A DNA stretch of 64,000 bases from Thalassovita taeanensis (GTDB lineage: Bacteria > Pseudomonadota > Alphaproteobacteria > Rhodobacterales > Rhodobacteraceae). Shown one piece after another: positions 45,903 to 54,561 of the stretch (position 1 is its first letter; each line of letters opens with the position of its first letter). The stretch covers positions 62,001 to 126,000 of the forward strand of contig NZ_FOEP01000002.1 in assembly GCF_900110775.1 (NCBI RefSeq), written 5' to 3'. Made by a program: the position numbers and the translations under genes. The notes under the pieces were generated by a model. It worked only from the letters and a program-made list of their open reading frames with translations, was not told the DNA's origin and ran no database searches.

Positions 45903-45944
45903 GGGGGCGCTGCCCCCGAGTTTGAAAATCTTTGATTTTCAAAC
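45903..45944. terminator. Double inverted repeat after the haemoglobin gene
   Basis: GGGGGC-GCT-GCCCCC (45903-45917), then an 11-bp perfect stem GTTTGAAAATC-TTT-GATTTTCAAAC (45920-45944). It lies between convergent haemoglobin and YcjF-like genes, just before a copy of the 21-bp motif. It probably acts as a two-way transcript end; the T-tract is not classical. Confidence 0.6.
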
Positions 45945-45953
45945 CCTCCCCCG

Positions 45954-45974
45954 GAGTATTTTGCTCAGAAAGAA
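45954..45974 (+). repeat. Dispersed 21-bp motif, copy 3
   Basis: GAGTATTT-TGC-TCAGAAAGAA, preceded by CCCTCCCCCG and the double inverted repeat, starting 55 bases after the haemoglobin stop. It is the most complete context of the four copies. Confidence 0.8.
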
Positions 45975-45981
45975 GCCGAGA

Positions 45982-46977
45982 TCACGTTCGGCCGAAGAGG
46001 CCGGTCAGGGCGCGGCTGACCAGGGCCGAGACCGAGGGGCGGCGTTTGCGCGAGAACGGCAGCGGGCGGCAGACCTCGATCGCCGCCACGCCGACGCGGG
46101 CGGTGAGGGCGCCGTTGACCACGCCTTCGCCGAAGCGGCGCGAGAGTTTCGACAGCAGGCCACCGCCAGCCAGGGTTCCGATCATATCATCGCCCATGGC
46201 CACGGCGCCGGTGGCGACAAGGTGGGTCATCACTGCGCGGGTCAGGCGCCAGCTGCCCAGTGTGCCCGAGCGGCCGCCGTAGAGTTCGGCCACGCGGCGG
46301 ATCATCCGCAGGTTCGAGGTGAGGGCGGCGGCGACATCGGCCAGCGCCAGCGGCACGAGGGCGGTAACCAAGGCGACCTGCCGGGCGGCGGCTTCGACCT
46401 CGGCCAGGGCGGCGGTGTCGATCGGGCTGAGCAGTTCAGCCTCGGCCAGGTCCAGCAGGGCGGAGGCATCGAACTGTTCGTCCTTACGCTCGGCAAAGCG
46501 GGCGCGGGCCCAGTCCAGTTCGGGGCGGTTGGCGTAGAGGGTTGTGAGCCGCGTGGTGACCTCGCGCGCTTTGGGCAGGCTGTTTTCGGCCAGCGCTTCC
46601 TCGGCGCGTTTGTGCAGCTTGTCCATCCGCGACAGGCGCGAAAACGCGGCCAGTTCGCGCAGGACCACAACGGTCAGCACCAGCAGCAGGGCAATGCTGA
46701 TTGCGCCCACGGCATAGCCCAGCAGCGGGATGCGGTTGATCAGGTTGATGACGAAATCCCACGCCGCGACCGAGATCATGGCGCCAAGCAGAGACAGCGC
46801 CAGCCCCCAGCCCCACCGTGCCAATCTTGAGGGCCCGCGCGCGGCCAGCGTGACCGCCTTTTGCATCGCCGTCGGGCCTGCTGCGGGCAGGCCAACGTCG
46901 GGAACCGGCGGGGCCTGATCCGGGCCGGGGGCGGCGGGGGTGTTTTCTAGGTCGATCAGGATCGGGCCTTGGGTCAT
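45982..46977 (-). CDS. YcjF-family (TIGR01620) inner-membrane protein
   Basis: Predicted inner-membrane protein of 331 residues, often encoded with YcjX. An N-terminal soluble tail precedes two membrane helices (about 57-80 and 88-110; ISIALLLVLTVVVL). A helical cytosolic domain and the C-terminal DUF697-like part (ALVPLALADVAAALTSNLRMIRRVAELYGG, GDDMIGTLAGG) follow. Its ATG overlaps the stop of the GNAT gene by 4 bases. Biochemical role unknown; YcjX/YcjF are stress-linked in enterobacteria. Confidence 0.87.
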   Translation of the reverse strand: MTQGPILIDLENTPAAPGPDQAPPVPDVGLPAAGPTAMQKAVTLAARGPSRLARWGWGLALSLLGAMISVAAWDFVINLINRIPLLGYAVGAISIALLLVLTVVVLRELAAFSRLSRMDKLHKRAEEALAENSLPKAREVTTRLTTLYANRPELDWARARFAERKDEQFDASALLDLAEAELLSPIDTAALAEVEAAARQVALVTALVPLALADVAAALTSNLRMIRRVAELYGGRSGTLGSWRLTRAVMTHLVATGAVAMGDDMIGTLAGGGLLSKLSRRFGEGVVNGALTARVGVAAIEVCRPLPFSRKRRPSVSALVSRALTGLFGRT

Positions 46978-47441
46978 GCTGCTGCCTTTGCTTGCCAGAC
47001 CAGATGCAGGTCCGGCAGGTTTTCATCGTTGCCCATCCCGGTGCCAAAGCGGGCCACATCAAAGCCGTGCGCGGCATAAAAGGCGCGCGCCGGGGCGTTG
47101 TCTTGCAGGGTCCACAGCTCTAGCCAGTCGCCGGTTGGTATTGCGCTTTTGGCGTGGCGCAACAGGGCGCTGCCGTGGCCGCGCCGCTGCGCGCGGGGGT
47201 GGACGTAAAGCGCGTGCACCCGTGCGCCGTCGCGGGCCAGAAACCCGGCGGGGCCGGTGTCGTCGAAGCTGATCCAGACCCAGCGGCGCAGGATGATCCG
47301 CGCCATCAGGACAATGTCGGCGCGTCGCGGGCGCGCAACAATGGGCTGAGCGGGCGCGGTCTGATCCGGGGCGCGGGTATGGGCCCACAGGATCGCCAGC
47401 AGCGCGGGCATATGGCGCAACCGGGCGCGGGTTGGGGTCAC
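46974..47441 (-). CDS. GNAT-family N-acetyltransferase between ycjX and ycjF
   Basis: Predicted acetyl-CoA-dependent acyltransferase of 155 residues. GTG 47441 is chosen since it overlaps the ycjX stop as GTGA; longer frames run far inside ycjX. The acetyl-CoA loop is visible in LYVHPRAQRRGHGSALLRHA, followed by LWTLQDNAPARAFYAAHGF, typical of the fold. Substrate unknown. It is wedged between two partner genes by overlaps at both ends, so all three should be made together. Confidence 0.85.
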   Translation of the reverse strand: MTPTRARLRHMPALLAILWAHTRAPDQTAPAQPIVARPRRADIVLMARIILRRWVWISFDDTGPAGFLARDGARVHALYVHPRAQRRGHGSALLRHAKSAIPTGDWLELWTLQDNAPARAFYAAHGFDVARFGTGMGNDENLPDLHLVWQAKAAA

Positions 47442-48889
47442 AGCTTGTCTCCGATCAGGAACTGCGCCGCGCGGTCCAGCCGGATATGCGGCGGGCCTTC
47501 GCCGGGTTTCAGCACCAGCGGCGCGGGCGCGAAGTTCATCACCGCATAGTCGCCATCCAGCCACTTCTGCGCACCAGAACGGGCGGGGGACAGCAGGCGC
47601 GCGGGGTCCTCGGGCAATTCGCCGGGATAGAATGCCGCCCGTTTGCCGCTGTCCAGAAGTGTGCCGCGGACGCAATCCAACGTCTTGCCGTCGTGGTCCA
47701 GCGTTTCCTCGACCGTGGCGCGCAGGGATGCGATGGCCAGCGCCTGGGTGTGGGCCCCGGCGAAATCGGCGCGGTCGCGCGCCTCGCGGGTCAGCGCCTC
47801 CATGATCGCGCTCAGGCGGGTGTGCTGGGTGTGGTGCAGGTGGTCGGCCTTGGTGGCGGCGAACAGGATGCGCTCCACCCGGTGGCCCATCAGCAAGCGG
47901 CTGAGGAAGGCGTTGCGGCCGGGGCGGAACGCGCTGAGGATATCAGCCATGGCGCGGCGCATATCCTCGACCGCTTCAGGCCCCGAATGGATTGCGCCCA
48001 GGGCATCAACCAGCACCACCTGCCGGTCGATCCGCGCGAAATGATCACGGAAGAAGGGTTTGACGACGCGGGATTTATACGCCTCGAACCGCCGCTCCAT
48101 CTCGCGGTGAAGCGAGCCACGCCTGGACGCGCCAAGAAGCGGCACCGGTGCGAAGGTCAGCACCGGGCTGCCCGCCAGATCGCCCGGCAGCAGGAACCGC
48201 CCCGGCGTGCAGTCGGAAAACCCCGCCTTGCGCGCGTCATTCAGATAGGCGGTGAAGCGTTTGGCCAGATCCTGCGCCAGCGGCTCGTCAAATGCGGCGG
48301 CGGGATCGGCGGCGCGGGCGCGCTCCATGAAGCCCTGCGCACAGGCGCGTTTGTCGATCCGCGCCAGCACATCAGTCGACCATTGGTCATAGGTTTTGTC
48401 CAGCAGGCCCAGATCCAGCAGCCATTCGCCGGGATAATCGACAATATCCAGATGCACCGTGCGCGGCCCTTGCAGACCCGACAAAAGGCCCGTGGGCCGC
48501 ACCCGCAGCGACAGGCGCAGTTCGGAAATCGTGCGAGTGCTGTCCGGCCAATGCGGCGCAGGCGCAGTCAGGGCGGCCAAGTGGGTTTCAAAGTCGAACC
48601 GCGCAATCGTGTCGTCGGGCTGCGGTTGCAGATAGGCCGCGGAAATCCGGCCATCAGCGGCGGCCACCAGTTGTGGCATCCGGCCCCGGTCCATCAGATT
48701 GGCGATCAACGAGGTAATGAACACCGTCTTGCCCGATCGCGCCAGCCCGGTCACCCCCAGCCGGATCACCGGCTCAAAAAACGTCTCGGAAAGTGTGTCG
48801 CCGACTGCTTCGACCTGTCGGGTCAGACTGTCGGCAATTGCGGAAATGACCAAAACTGCGCCTTTCGCTGAAATCTCTGTGTTCAACAT
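47438..48889 (-). CDS. YcjX-family P-loop ATPase/GTPase
   Basis: DUF463 nucleotide-binding protein of 483 residues. Walker A is GLARSGKT (48-55); the WALKER-B-like segment is VDYPGEWLLDL. A family-typical LLGASRRGSLHREMERRFEAY is present. TTG at 48853 with AAAGG seven bases upstream is a serious alternative to ATG 48889, which lacks a ribosome site. The product is usually paired with YcjF. A copy of the 21-bp motif lies just upstream. Confidence 0.88.
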   Translation of the reverse strand: MLNTEISAKGAVLVISAIADSLTRQVEAVGDTLSETFFEPVIRLGVTGLARSGKTVFITSLIANLMDRGRMPQLVAAADGRISAAYLQPQPDDTIARFDFETHLAALTAPAPHWPDSTRTISELRLSLRVRPTGLLSGLQGPRTVHLDIVDYPGEWLLDLGLLDKTYDQWSTDVLARIDKRACAQGFMERARAADPAAAFDEPLAQDLAKRFTAYLNDARKAGFSDCTPGRFLLPGDLAGSPVLTFAPVPLLGASRRGSLHREMERRFEAYKSRVVKPFFRDHFARIDRQVVLVDALGAIHSGPEAVEDMRRAMADILSAFRPGRNAFLSRLLMGHRVERILFAATKADHLHHTQHTRLSAIMEALTREARDRADFAGAHTQALAIASLRATVEETLDHDGKTLDCVRGTLLDSGKRAAFYPGELPEDPARLLSPARSGAQKWLDGDYAVMNFAPAPLVLKPGEGPPHIRLDRAAQFLIGDKL

Positions 48890-48924
48890 AAGCGCAAGCT
48901 GCGCTGCAAAAAACCTTTCGCTGC

Positions 48925-48945
48925 TTCTTTCTGAAATAAATACTC
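48925..48945 (-). repeat. Dispersed 21-bp motif, copy 4
   Basis: On the (-) strand GAGTATTT-ATT-TCAGAAAGAA, preceded by CGGGTTTTT. Unlike the other three copies it is upstream of the gene it points to (ycjX), inside the divergent ycjX/truA gap. Confidence 0.75.
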
Positions 48946-48994
48946 AAAAACCCGGCGTCTTCCCCCGCGCTGTGTTTTGCGATATGCGGCGCGC

Positions 48995-49765
48995 ATGCCC
49001 AGATATGCTCTTCAAATCGAATACCATGGCGCGCCCTTTGTGGGGTGGCAGCGGCAGACTGATCTGGCGTCGGTGCAGGGCGCGGTCGAGGCCGCATTGG
49101 CCCGGCTGGAGCCCGGCCCGCACACCATCGCCGCTGCCGGGCGGACGGATGCGGGGGTGCATGCCTTGGGTCAGGTGGCGCATTGCGATCTGAGCCGCGA
49201 ATGGGAGCCGTTCCGGCTGTCCGAGGCGCTGAACTATCACCTCAAGCCGCTGCCGGTCGCGGTGCGCGCCTGCACGCGCGTGGCCGATGACTGGCACGCG
49301 CGGTTTTCCGCGACCGAGCGGCGCTATGTCTTTCGGTTGCTGATGCGGCGGGCCCCGGCGACGCATGATGCCGGGTTGGTCTGGCAGGTGCCACGGCAGC
49401 TGGACCCCGAATTGATGCGACAGGCGGCGACGCATCTGGTCGGACGGCATGATTTCACCACCTTCCGCTCGAAGATCTGTCAGGCCGCCAGCCCGGTCAA
49501 GACGCTGGATGAGTTGCGGATCACCGAGGTCGAAAGCTGGTCCGGGCCTGAGATGCGGTTTCATCTGCGGGCGCGGTCCTTTCTGCACAATCAGGTGCGC
49601 AGTTTCGTTGGCACGCTGGAGCGCGTCGGCGCGGGCGCGATGTCGCCCGATCAGGTGCGGGGTGCGCTGGAAGCGCGGGACCGCGCCCAGTGCGGTCCGG
49701 TCTGCCCGCCGCAGGGGCTGTATCTGGCCAGTGTTGGCTATCCCGAGGATCCGTTCGCGGGCTGA
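48995..49765 (+). CDS. truA: tRNA pseudouridine synthase A
   Basis: Converts uridines 38-40 of many tRNAs to pseudouridine. ATG 48995 ([12 protein letters not shown]) is the family start; the earlier in-frame ATG at 48977 adds six residues without support. The 256-residue protein has the catalytic Asp52 in [15 protein letters not shown], and [19 protein letters not shown] near the C-terminus. It is divergent from ycjX and convergent with pxpA. Confidence 0.96.
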   Translation: MPRYALQIEYHGAPFVGWQRQTDLASVQGAVEAALARLEPGPHTIAAAGRTDAGVHALGQVAHCDLSREWEPFRLSEALNYHLKPLPVAVRACTRVADDWHARFSATERRYVFRLLMRRAPATHDAGLVWQVPRQLDPELMRQAATHLVGRHDFTTFRSKICQAASPVKTLDELRITEVESWSGPEMRFHLRARSFLHNQVRSFVGTLERVGAGAMSPDQVRGALEARDRAQCGPVCPPQGLYLASVGYPEDPFAG

Positions 49766-49785
49766 GGCGGTGGAGCCTCCGGCGG

Positions 49786-49807
49786 GGATATTTGGAACAT
49801 GTGAAAG
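49786..49807 (+). repeat. Diverged copy of the dispersed motif
   Basis: GGATATTT-GGA-ACATGTGAAAG after GCCTCCGGCGG, in the truA/pxpA convergent gap, starting 21 bases past the truA stop. Same layout (GC-rich lead, TATTT, three bases, purine-rich end) as the four exact-core copies, but a different tail sequence. Confidence 0.5.
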
Positions 49808-49813
49808 CCGGGG

Positions 49814-50578
49814 TCAGGTGCCGAAGGCACGGACGGTGACGCCTGCGGCCTCTAGGGCGGCGCGGGTGGACTGGGCGATATCGACCGCTTCGGGGGTGTC
49901 GCCATGCAGGCAGATCGTGTCGATTTTCGTCGGGATACGCTTGCCGCTTTCGGTGATGATCGCGCCTTCCTGCACCATTTGGGCGATGCGCGGACCAGCG
50001 AGGGCGGCGTCGTGGATCACCGCGCCGGGCAGGGAACGGTCGACCAGCGTGGCATCGTCATTATAGGCGCGATCGGCGAAAATCTCGCCGACCCAAGCGC
50101 AGTTGAGCGCTTCGGCGGCGCGTTGCTGGGCGGTGGCGGCGAGGGTCATGATGATGATATCGGGGGCGACTGAGAGGGCGGCCTCGTAGCAGGCTTTGGC
50201 CAGCCCCTCGTCCTCGGCGGCCATATTCGCCAGCGCGCCGTGGAGTTTGAGGTGGCGGACCTGCCCGCCTGCGGCGCGGGCCATCGCTTGGGCTGCGCCG
50301 ACCTGATAGCGAACCTGATTGGCGAGGGTCGCCGCGGGGATATTCATCCGGTAGCGGCCGAAGCCTTGCAGGTCGTGAAAGCCTGGGTGTGCGCCGATGC
50401 CGACACCGTTTTGCACCGCCGCCATCATCGTTGCCATCATCACATCGGGGTCGCCCGCGTGAAAACCGCAGGCGATATTGGCCGAGGTGATGACCTCGAG
50501 CAGGGCCGCGTCATTGCCCATTTTCCACGGGCCAAAGCTTTCGCCCATATCGGCGTTCAGATCGACGGTCAGGGTCAT
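49814..50578 (-). CDS. pxpA: 5-oxoprolinase subunit PxpA (LamB/YcsF family)
   Basis: Subunit of the ATP-dependent PxpABC enzyme that opens 5-oxoproline to glutamate. The 254-residue protein starts MTLTVDLNADMGESFGPW and holds the conserved SANIACGFHAGDP and GAHPGFHDLQGFGRR stretches. It is the last gene of the TRAP-pxp operon, 3 bases after pxpC. The ORFs pxpB, pxpC and pxpA are all present, so the enzyme should be complete. Confidence 0.95.
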   Translation of the reverse strand: MTLTVDLNADMGESFGPWKMGNDAALLEVITSANIACGFHAGDPDVMMATMMAAVQNGVGIGAHPGFHDLQGFGRYRMNIPAATLANQVRYQVGAAQAMARAAGGQVRHLKLHGALANMAAEDEGLAKACYEAALSVAPDIIIMTLAATAQQRAAEALNCAWVGEIFADRAYNDDATLVDRSLPGAVIHDAALAGPRIAQMVQEGAIITESGKRIPTKIDTICLHGDTPEAVDIAQSTRAALEAAGVTVRAFGT

Positions 50579-50581
50579 GGC

Positions 50582-51598
50582 TTAGTCTCCTTCGTGGTGG
50601 GCGGAAATGGCACCGTCCACCAATTGGTAGGACAGCAGGTCGGGGATGTCATGCGGCGCGCGCACCAAGGGGCGGGTGCGGGATTTCAGCCCGGCCAGCA
50701 TGGCGCGGTAGCGGCGCAGGGCATCGAGCGCAGTCTCTTGCGTGACAAACTGAAAGCGCAGCTTGGTGCCCGGTCCGGCCTGGGCCACGCGGGGCAGATC
50801 GGGGGCGATCACCGTGCCGATGCGGGGATAGCCGCCGGTGGTCTGGCATTCGTTGAGCAGCACGAAGGGGGTGCCTTCGCCGGTCATCTGGATATCGCCG
50901 GGCACGATGATTTCGGACAGGATGTTGAGCTGGCCCTGCGCCGCGAAGGGCGCGCCGGGTTGCAGCATCCGCACGCCCATGCGGTTGGCGCGGGTGTCGC
51001 GGGTAAATTCCGCCGCCTCGAACCGGGCGCGTTCGGCGGGGGGGAACAGCTCTGTCTGCATCGAGGGCACGATGCGCAGGGCGCCGCCGGTCAGGCGCGG
51101 TTCCGGGTCCAGCGTCAGCCCGGTGGTTTTGCCGCGGTCCGGCCCGATTGGCAGGTCATCACCCGTGACACAGGCGCGTCCGACGCCCGCGGCGAGATGC
51201 ACCGAGCGCGAGCCGAGCAGCGGCGGCGTGGCGAGACCGCCGCCGAGGTGAAGGTAGCCATAAACCCCCTGCCCCGCCGCGCCGATCACCAGACGCGCGC
51301 CGCGCGGCATGAGGTGGCTGGCATTCCAGCGCAGCGGCGCGCCGTCGAGCGTGGCCATCATGGGCGCGCCGGTCAGGGCGATACGGGTGTCTTGATCGGC
51401 GGTGAATTCGCCGCCGACCCCGGCCATTTCCAGCGCGGCCAGTTCGGCGGATTGGCCCAGCAGCGCGGCCCCTTCGGCCAGTGCGATCGGGTCAGCGGCG
51501 CCGGAGCGCGACAGGCCTTGGCCAAGGTAGCCGGGGCGGCCCGCGTCCTGCACGGTCAGCGACGGCCCGGCGCGGTGGATCGTGAGGCTGCGGGTCAT
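50582..51598 (-). CDS. pxpC: 5-oxoprolinase subunit PxpC (carboxyltransferase-like)
   Basis: Partner subunit of PxpB; formerly called urea amidolyase/allophanate-hydrolase-like subunit 2. The 338-residue protein opens with LTIHRAGPSLTVQDAGRPGYLG and contains ECQTTGGYPRIGTVI. ATG 51598 overlaps the pxpB stop as ATGA, so the subunits are translationally coupled; an in-frame start 276 bases further up lies inside pxpB and is rejected. Confidence 0.94.
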   Translation of the reverse strand: MTRSLTIHRAGPSLTVQDAGRPGYLGQGLSRSGAADPIALAEGAALLGQSAELAALEMAGVGGEFTADQDTRIALTGAPMMATLDGAPLRWNASHLMPRGARLVIGAAGQGVYGYLHLGGGLATPPLLGSRSVHLAAGVGRACVTGDDLPIGPDRGKTTGLTLDPEPRLTGGALRIVPSMQTELFPPAERARFEAAEFTRDTRANRMGVRMLQPGAPFAAQGQLNILSEIIVPGDIQMTGEGTPFVLLNECQTTGGYPRIGTVIAPDLPRVAQAGPGTKLRFQFVTQETALDALRRYRAMLAGLKSRTRPLVRAPHDIPDLLSYQLVDGAISAHHEGD

Positions 51599-52332
51599 GC
51601 GATTGCCTCGATCCGGGCGCCGCCGTTGGTGGTTTGGGCATTGCGGATGTTGTGCAATTCTTCGGGGGTGATTGCGGTGAAGCTGAGTTCGTCGCCGGGG
51701 CGCAGGGCGAAGGGATCGGGCGCCTCGGGGCGGAAGCAACGGAACGCGGTCTGACCGATATGGCGCCAGCCGGTGGGCGTCGCGTTGGAGAAGATGATCA
51801 ACTGGCGGATTGCCACCACCAGCGCGCCCTGCGGCACGCTTGGGGTCAGGGTTTTCAAGCGCGGAATATCCCATTCCGGGCCAAGCTGGCCGGTATAGGG
51901 CTGGCCGGGGGCAAAGCCGATGGTCAGCACGCGCGGGCGGGCAGCGGTCAGGCTGTGCAGGGCCTCAGCCTCGGTGAGGCCCGCGGCCTGTGCGGCCTCG
52001 GAGAATTGCGGCGCGAGGTCGGTGCCAAAGACGCACGGGATGCGGAAGTGGCGGCGGCCAGTGGGCAGCGGCGCGGCGTACCAGTCCTGTGCCGTGATCA
52101 GCGATGTTAACCGTTTGGTCAGGTCATCATGCGTCAAATGCAGGGGATCGAATCGCAGGAAGGCCGAGGTGAGCGAGGTCGAGCTTTCCTCGACCCCGTC
52201 CCAACCGGCGCTGTCGATTGCCGCGCGAAACGCCAGCGCGGCGCGGTTGGCGGGTTCCGACAGGGTATCGGCAAAGCTGATGGCGATGCCGGACAGGCCA
52301 ACGGGGGCGATGCGGGGAAAGGCGTCAGTCAT
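51595..52332 (-). CDS. pxpB: 5-oxoprolinase subunit PxpB
   Basis: KipI-like subunit of PxpABC. The 245-residue protein contains RRHFRIPCVFGTDLAPQF and the cyclophilin-like FAPGQPYTGQLGPEWDIPR segment. ATG 52332 overlaps the end of the upstream permease gene by 8 bases; ATG 52338 (MPMTDA) is an alternative. pxpC overlaps its end. Domain content and gene order B-C-A agree with 5-oxoprolinase rather than antibiotic-kinase-inhibitor function. Confidence 0.92.
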   Translation of the reverse strand: MTDAFPRIAPVGLSGIAISFADTLSEPANRAALAFRAAIDSAGWDGVEESSTSLTSAFLRFDPLHLTHDDLTKRLTSLITAQDWYAAPLPTGRRHFRIPCVFGTDLAPQFSEAAQAAGLTEAEALHSLTAARPRVLTIGFAPGQPYTGQLGPEWDIPRLKTLTPSVPQGALVVAIRQLIIFSNATPTGWRHIGQTAFRCFRPEAPDPFALRPGDELSFTAITPEELHNIRNAQTTNGGARIEAIA

Positions 52333-53242
52333 GGGCATAGAGGCGTTTGAGAAGGATGGGCGTAAGATACATGGGCACCTGATAGCAGCCAATGAAGATC
52401 AGTAAAGGGTCAGTGGTGGCCGCAGGCAGCGCCACGAGGAACAGCGCCATGTTGCGGTTGCCCGCAACGATGGCGGGGCCGACGGGATCGGGGTGGCCAA
52501 GGCGACGCAGGATCATGAAGGCGCTGATTTGCAGGCCGAAATTGGTGGCGAAGGCGGCCAGCATCCAGCGCGCGACCAGCGCGGGGTCGGTGTGCAGCGC
52601 CGGACCGAGGGCCGACATCAGCCCGATGACGATGACGGCCAAGGCAAGGCTGGTCAGCCCATCGACGGTGCGGGTGGCCTTAGGCGTCAGGGTGCGAAAG
52701 GCGGCATGGCGCAGGGCAAAGCCGGTGGCCGAGGCCAGCGCGATGACGCCAAGCAGCCGCGCGGCGGCGGTCAGCACGGCGCGCGGGTCGCCCATGCTGG
52801 GCGAAAGCCACAAGATCGGCAGCACGGTCAGCGGTAAGAGCGCGGTGCCGAGGATCAGCAGCCGCAGCGCCGGGGCCGGATCATGGCCCAGCATCAGGGC
52901 AAAACTGGGGGAGCCAGAGATGGAACAGGACGAGAGCACCAGCAGCAGCGCAAAGCCGAAGGGGGTCTGCGCCACGCCAAGCGCGGTCATCAGCGCCAGA
53001 CCGGCCAGCGGCAGCGCCAGCTGGAAGGCAAGCACCAGCCAGAGAGTCCAGCGGGCCTGCGCCATCGAACCTATCGCCTGTTGCGGGCCGATACGGAAGG
53101 CGGTCAGGAACAGCAGCACCGCCACGATCTGCGGCAGCCAAGGCCGCAAGGCCCCGGCCAGCGCGGGCAGCAACAACCCCGCCAGCAGCCCCGCGATCAG
53201 CGTGGCACGCCCGTGGCGGGCGAAGAAATGCAGCGGATTCAT
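52325..53242 (-). CDS. BASS-type (bile acid:sodium symporter-like) permease
   Basis: Membrane protein of 305 residues with nine or ten helices. Signs of the BASS/arsenite-permease superfamily: SSCSISGSPSFALMLGHDP, and GPAIVAGNRNMALFLVALPA near the end. Start ATG 53242 overlaps the dctM end by a few bases; an in-frame start 42 bases further up lies inside dctM. It sits between a TRAP system and 5-oxoprolinase genes, so it may export or import a related organic acid. Substrate unknown. Confidence 0.75.
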   Translation of the reverse strand: MNPLHFFARHGRATLIAGLLAGLLLPALAGALRPWLPQIVAVLLFLTAFRIGPQQAIGSMAQARWTLWLVLAFQLALPLAGLALMTALGVAQTPFGFALLLVLSSCSISGSPSFALMLGHDPAPALRLLILGTALLPLTVLPILWLSPSMGDPRAVLTAAARLLGVIALASATGFALRHAAFRTLTPKATRTVDGLTSLALAVIVIGLMSALGPALHTDPALVARWMLAAFATNFGLQISAFMILRRLGHPDPVGPAIVAGNRNMALFLVALPAATTDPLLIFIGCYQVPMYLTPILLKRLYAHD

Positions 53243-53244
53243 CG

Positions 53245-54558
53245 CTAACCGCCCGGCCCCCGGCGGATGTTGTCCGGCAGCCATGTTGCCAGCTCGGGGA
53301 AGGCGATCAAGACGAAGACCATCAGCACCATGATCAGGAACATCGGGAAGGCCGCGCGGGCGATGAAGCCCATTTCATGCTCGGTCATGCCTTGCAGCAC
53401 AAAGAGGTTGAAACCGATCGGCGGCGTGATCTGCGCCATTTCCACCACCACGACGATGAAGATGCCGAACCAGATCAGGTCAATGCCCGCCTCGCGGATC
53501 ATCGGTTCGACCACGGCCATGGTCAGCACCACCGACGAAATGCCATCAAGGAACATACCAAGGATGATGTAGAACACCAAAAGCGCCATCAGAAGTTGGA
53601 ATTTGCTGAGGTTCCAACTGCTGATCAGGTCGGCCAGCCCGCGCGGCAGGCCGGTGAAGCCCATGCTGAGCGACAGGAAGGCCGCGCCTGCAAGGATCAG
53701 CGCGATCATCGCGCTGGTGCGGGTGGCGCCCATCAGCGAGGCGGTGAAGGTCGACCAGCTGAGCGAGCCTTGCGAGGCGGCGAGCGCCAGACTGCCGAGG
53801 ACGCCGAAGGCGGCGGCCTCGGTCGCGGTGGCAAAGCCGAGGTACATCGAGCCGATCACCAGCATGATCAGCAACATCACCGGGATCAGGAAGCGGGAGT
53901 TGGCGATCTTCTGCGCGAAGCTGAGTTTGGGTTCAGGGGTCGGCGCCCAGTCACGCGCCCGGCGCGACATGATGGCGACATAGGTCATGAACATTGCAGC
54001 CAGCACGATGCCCGGCACGATGCCGGCGAAGAACAGTTTGGAAATGCTTTCGTTTATGGTGACGCCGTAAACGATCAGGGTCAGCGAGGGCGGGATCATC
54101 AGGCCCAGCGTGGCGGCACCGGCCAGCGTGCCGATGATCATTTTCTCGGGGTAATTGCGCCTGCGCAGTTCCGGGATCGACATCTTGCCCACGGTGGTCA
54201 GCGTCGCGGCGGAGGAGCCGGAGACGGCGGCAAACACCGTGCAGCCGACGATATTGGTGTGTACCAACCCGCCCGGAAGCGGCGCCATCCATGGGGCAAG
54301 GCCGCGAAACATGTCCTCGGAAAGCCGGGTTCGATAGAGGATTTCGCCCATCCAGATGAACAGCGGCAGCGCGGTCAGGGTCCAGCTTGACGACGCGGTC
54401 CAGATCACGGTCATCATCACATCGCCAACGGGGCGGGTGGTAAACAGCTCCATCCCGACCCAGGCGACGCCCATCAGCGCCAGCCCGACCCAGACGCCAG
54501 AGCCAAGCAGCACGAAGAGGACAAACAGGAACAGCACGATGATTGAGAGGTCTTCCAT
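53245..54558 (-). CDS. dctM: TRAP transporter large permease DctM
   Basis: Twelve-helix subunit of a sodium-dependent TRAP importer, 437 residues. Family stretches include MGEILYRTRLSEDMFRGLAPW, FAAVSGSSAATLTTVGKMSIPE and a C-terminal ITPPIGFNLFVLQGM. It is 3 bases downstream of dctQ. With DctQ and DctP it forms a complete tripartite transporter. Confidence 0.95.
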   Translation of the reverse strand: MEDLSIIVLFLFVLFVLLGSGVWVGLALMGVAWVGMELFTTRPVGDVMMTVIWTASSSWTLTALPLFIWMGEILYRTRLSEDMFRGLAPWMAPLPGGLVHTNIVGCTVFAAVSGSSAATLTTVGKMSIPELRRRNYPEKMIIGTLAGAATLGLMIPPSLTLIVYGVTINESISKLFFAGIVPGIVLAAMFMTYVAIMSRRARDWAPTPEPKLSFAQKIANSRFLIPVMLLIMLVIGSMYLGFATATEAAAFGVLGSLALAASQGSLSWSTFTASLMGATRTSAMIALILAGAAFLSLSMGFTGLPRGLADLISSWNLSKFQLLMALLVFYIILGMFLDGISSVVLTMAVVEPMIREAGIDLIWFGIFIVVVVEMAQITPPIGFNLFVLQGMTEHEMGFIARAAFPMFLIMVLMVFVLIAFPELATWLPDNIRRGPGG

Positions 54559-54561
54559 GGC

